6,599 nt of DNA from Pseudomonadota bacterium. GTDB taxonomy: Bacteria > Pseudomonadota > Alphaproteobacteria > RF32 > CAG-239. Under the pieces are notes generated by a model, which saw only the letters and a program-made list of their open reading frames with translations, was not told where the DNA came from and did no database searches. The DNA is taken from the NCBI GenBank assembly GCA_021617435.1, contig JAJWCP010000078.1, forward strand, positions 1 to 6,599. Direction: 5' to 3'. The position numbers were made by a program, and so were the translations under genes. Below, one piece after another: positions 6,079 through 6,599 of the stretch; position 1 is the stretch's first letter; the number at the start of each line of letters is the position of its first letter.

Positions 6079-6259
6079 GCAGAAAAAACTTGCGGCGCAT
6101 TAGCCGCATTCTCCGCGCCCCTCCAACTTGCGTTTAGCGGCTTGCGTTTAGCGGGCAGCTGCTAGGAATTTTCTCGCTCGTGTAACTGTTTGTACACTAC
6201 GTTCCAAAACCCCGTCGCATCTGCCTCACCATCCGCAGACCTTTTAGATTGTGCCGATT
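6079..6259. repeat. Direct repeat unit 2 (181 bp, with an internal 14-bp duplication)
   Basis: This is the second full copy: core 6079-6122, body 6123-6259. CTTGCGTTTAGCGG occurs twice in tandem (6127-6140 and 6141-6154), which accounts exactly for the extra 14 bp relative to unit 1. The core stem TGCGGC/GCCGCA is intact, but the body stems are weaker: GTGTA/TACAC keeps five pairs, and the ACGACG/CGTCGT stem is broken. Confidence 0.93.
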
Positions 6260-6303
6260 GCAGAAAAAACTTGCGGCGCATCATCCGCATTCTCCGCGCC
6301 CCT
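6260..6303. repeat. Partial repeat unit 3 (core only, 44 bp)
   Basis: This is a third copy of the 44-bp core, one mismatch from core 1 (TCATCC instead of TCAGCC). The similarity stops at CCCCT, and the sequence then turns unique 8 bp before the stop of the minus-strand gene. A core thus stands at each end of the array, with the bodies between. Confidence 0.92.
6264..6289 (-). terminator. Terminator-like core 3 downstream of the minus-strand gene
   Basis: Read on the minus strand, TGCGG and CCGCA form a 5-bp stem around an 8-nt loop, followed by AG and six T. It begins 22 nt after the stop codon of the minus-strand gene, so it is placed to end that transcript. Cores 1 and 2 contain the same element with a 6-bp stem at 5916-5941 and 6083-6108, giving three terminator-like elements in series. 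Confidence 0.6.
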
Positions 6304-6311
6304 TTGGTCTT

Positions 6312-6599
6312 TTATTTAAATTCAAATTTCAAGGTTGCATCTCGGTTGCCTAAATGCTTGGTGCAAGCTTCATAGATGCTGTCTAAAGTCATGTTGCGTA
6401 AACAAACGCTTGTGTCAGTGCATCTTTTATCGCCTTCAAAATAAAATTTGCGATTATCATCTGTTCCGCTTCCGCTGGTTGTGTAAACAGAATTAATGTT
6501 GGCGGAATTTTCTTTGGCAACCGTTAACACATTGCGGCATATTTCAAGCGAATTGTTGCTGTTTGATAATAAAGGCAAATTTACATACATTACTAAAGC
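6312..6599 (-). CDS. Unidentified protein, C-terminal part (5' end beyond the window)
   Basis: I do not recognise this protein. The frame stays open to the window edge: codons GCT TTA GTA precede the first visible Met at 6590, and no ribosome binding site is seen before it. The Met is therefore probably internal and the gene longer. The 92 residues after it are polar, rich in Ser, Asn and Thr, and hold four cysteines (residues 18, 57, 63, 76 from that Met). No transmembrane segment is visible. The end reads NRDATLKFEFK. Cysteine spacing and polar composition would suit the exported C-terminal part of a pilin-like or other disulphide-bonded secreted protein, but this is a weak guess. It is convergent with gyrB and separated from it by the repeat array. 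Confidence 0.6.
   Translation of the reverse strand, partial: ALVMYVNLPLLSNSNNSLEICRNVLTVAKENSANINSVYTTSGSGTDDNRKFYFEGDKRCTDTSVCLRNMTLDSIYEACTKHLGNRDATLKFEFK

Noticed and set aside
5912..6303. CRISPR array made of the 44-bp cores
   Set aside because: The 123-137 bp stretches between cores are far too long for spacers and are themselves about 90% identical to each other, so this is a tandem repeat of long units.
5851..6303. Integron attC sites or an insertion sequence
   Set aside because: No GTTRRRY/RYYYAAC pair brackets the units, and there is no transposase or integrase frame or target-site duplication that I can see.
6190..6375. Plus-strand open frame of 61 codons across unit 2, core 3 and the end of the minus-strand gene
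   Set aside because: It consists mainly of repeat sequence, has no ribosome binding site, and overlaps the minus-strand gene antisense. It is a chance frame.

Overview
The window looks like chromosomal DNA of an AT-rich, anaerobically living proteobacterium, most likely an alphaproteobacterium. The GyrB has the proteobacterial length (813 aa), the long insert between the TOPRIM and C-terminal parts, and wording such as LRIWRNNKEYY and PLRGKILNVERAR that fits alphaproteobacteria. An oxygen-sensitive class III ribonucleotide reductase implies anaerobic or microaerobic growth. An uncultured host-associated lineage is plausible, but that is inference.

Region 1 (1-3285) is a class III ribonucleotide reductase locus. 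After the tail of an upstream terminator comes a promoter overlapped by two NrdR-box-like palindromes 31 bp apart. Then follow nrdD (177-2240), a 68-residue gene (2264-2470) and the radical-SAM activase nrdG (2556-3269). The 687-aa NrdD ends just after its zinc site and lacks the C-terminal glycyl-radical motif. That motif (RVMGYHRP, Gly28) sits in the small gene, which has its own strong ribosome binding site and lies in another frame. The reductase is therefore encoded as two polypeptides, and NrdG should place the radical on the small one. A strong intrinsic terminator stands between the small gene and nrdG, and another closes nrdG.

Region 2 (3286-5844) is gyrB behind its own sigma70-type promoter. 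Its start is re-set to ATG 3403, where there is a ribosome binding site.

Region 3 (5845-6311) is non-coding and repetitive. It holds two full units and one partial unit of a 167-181 bp direct repeat, preceded by a diverged inverted copy of the repeat's 44-bp core. That inverted copy folds with core 1 into a 104-nt hairpin right after the gyrB stop. Read on the minus strand, each core is a hairpin followed by six T, so it resembles an intrinsic terminator between convergent genes.

Region 4 (6312-6599) is the C-terminal end of an unidentified minus-strand gene that runs off the window.
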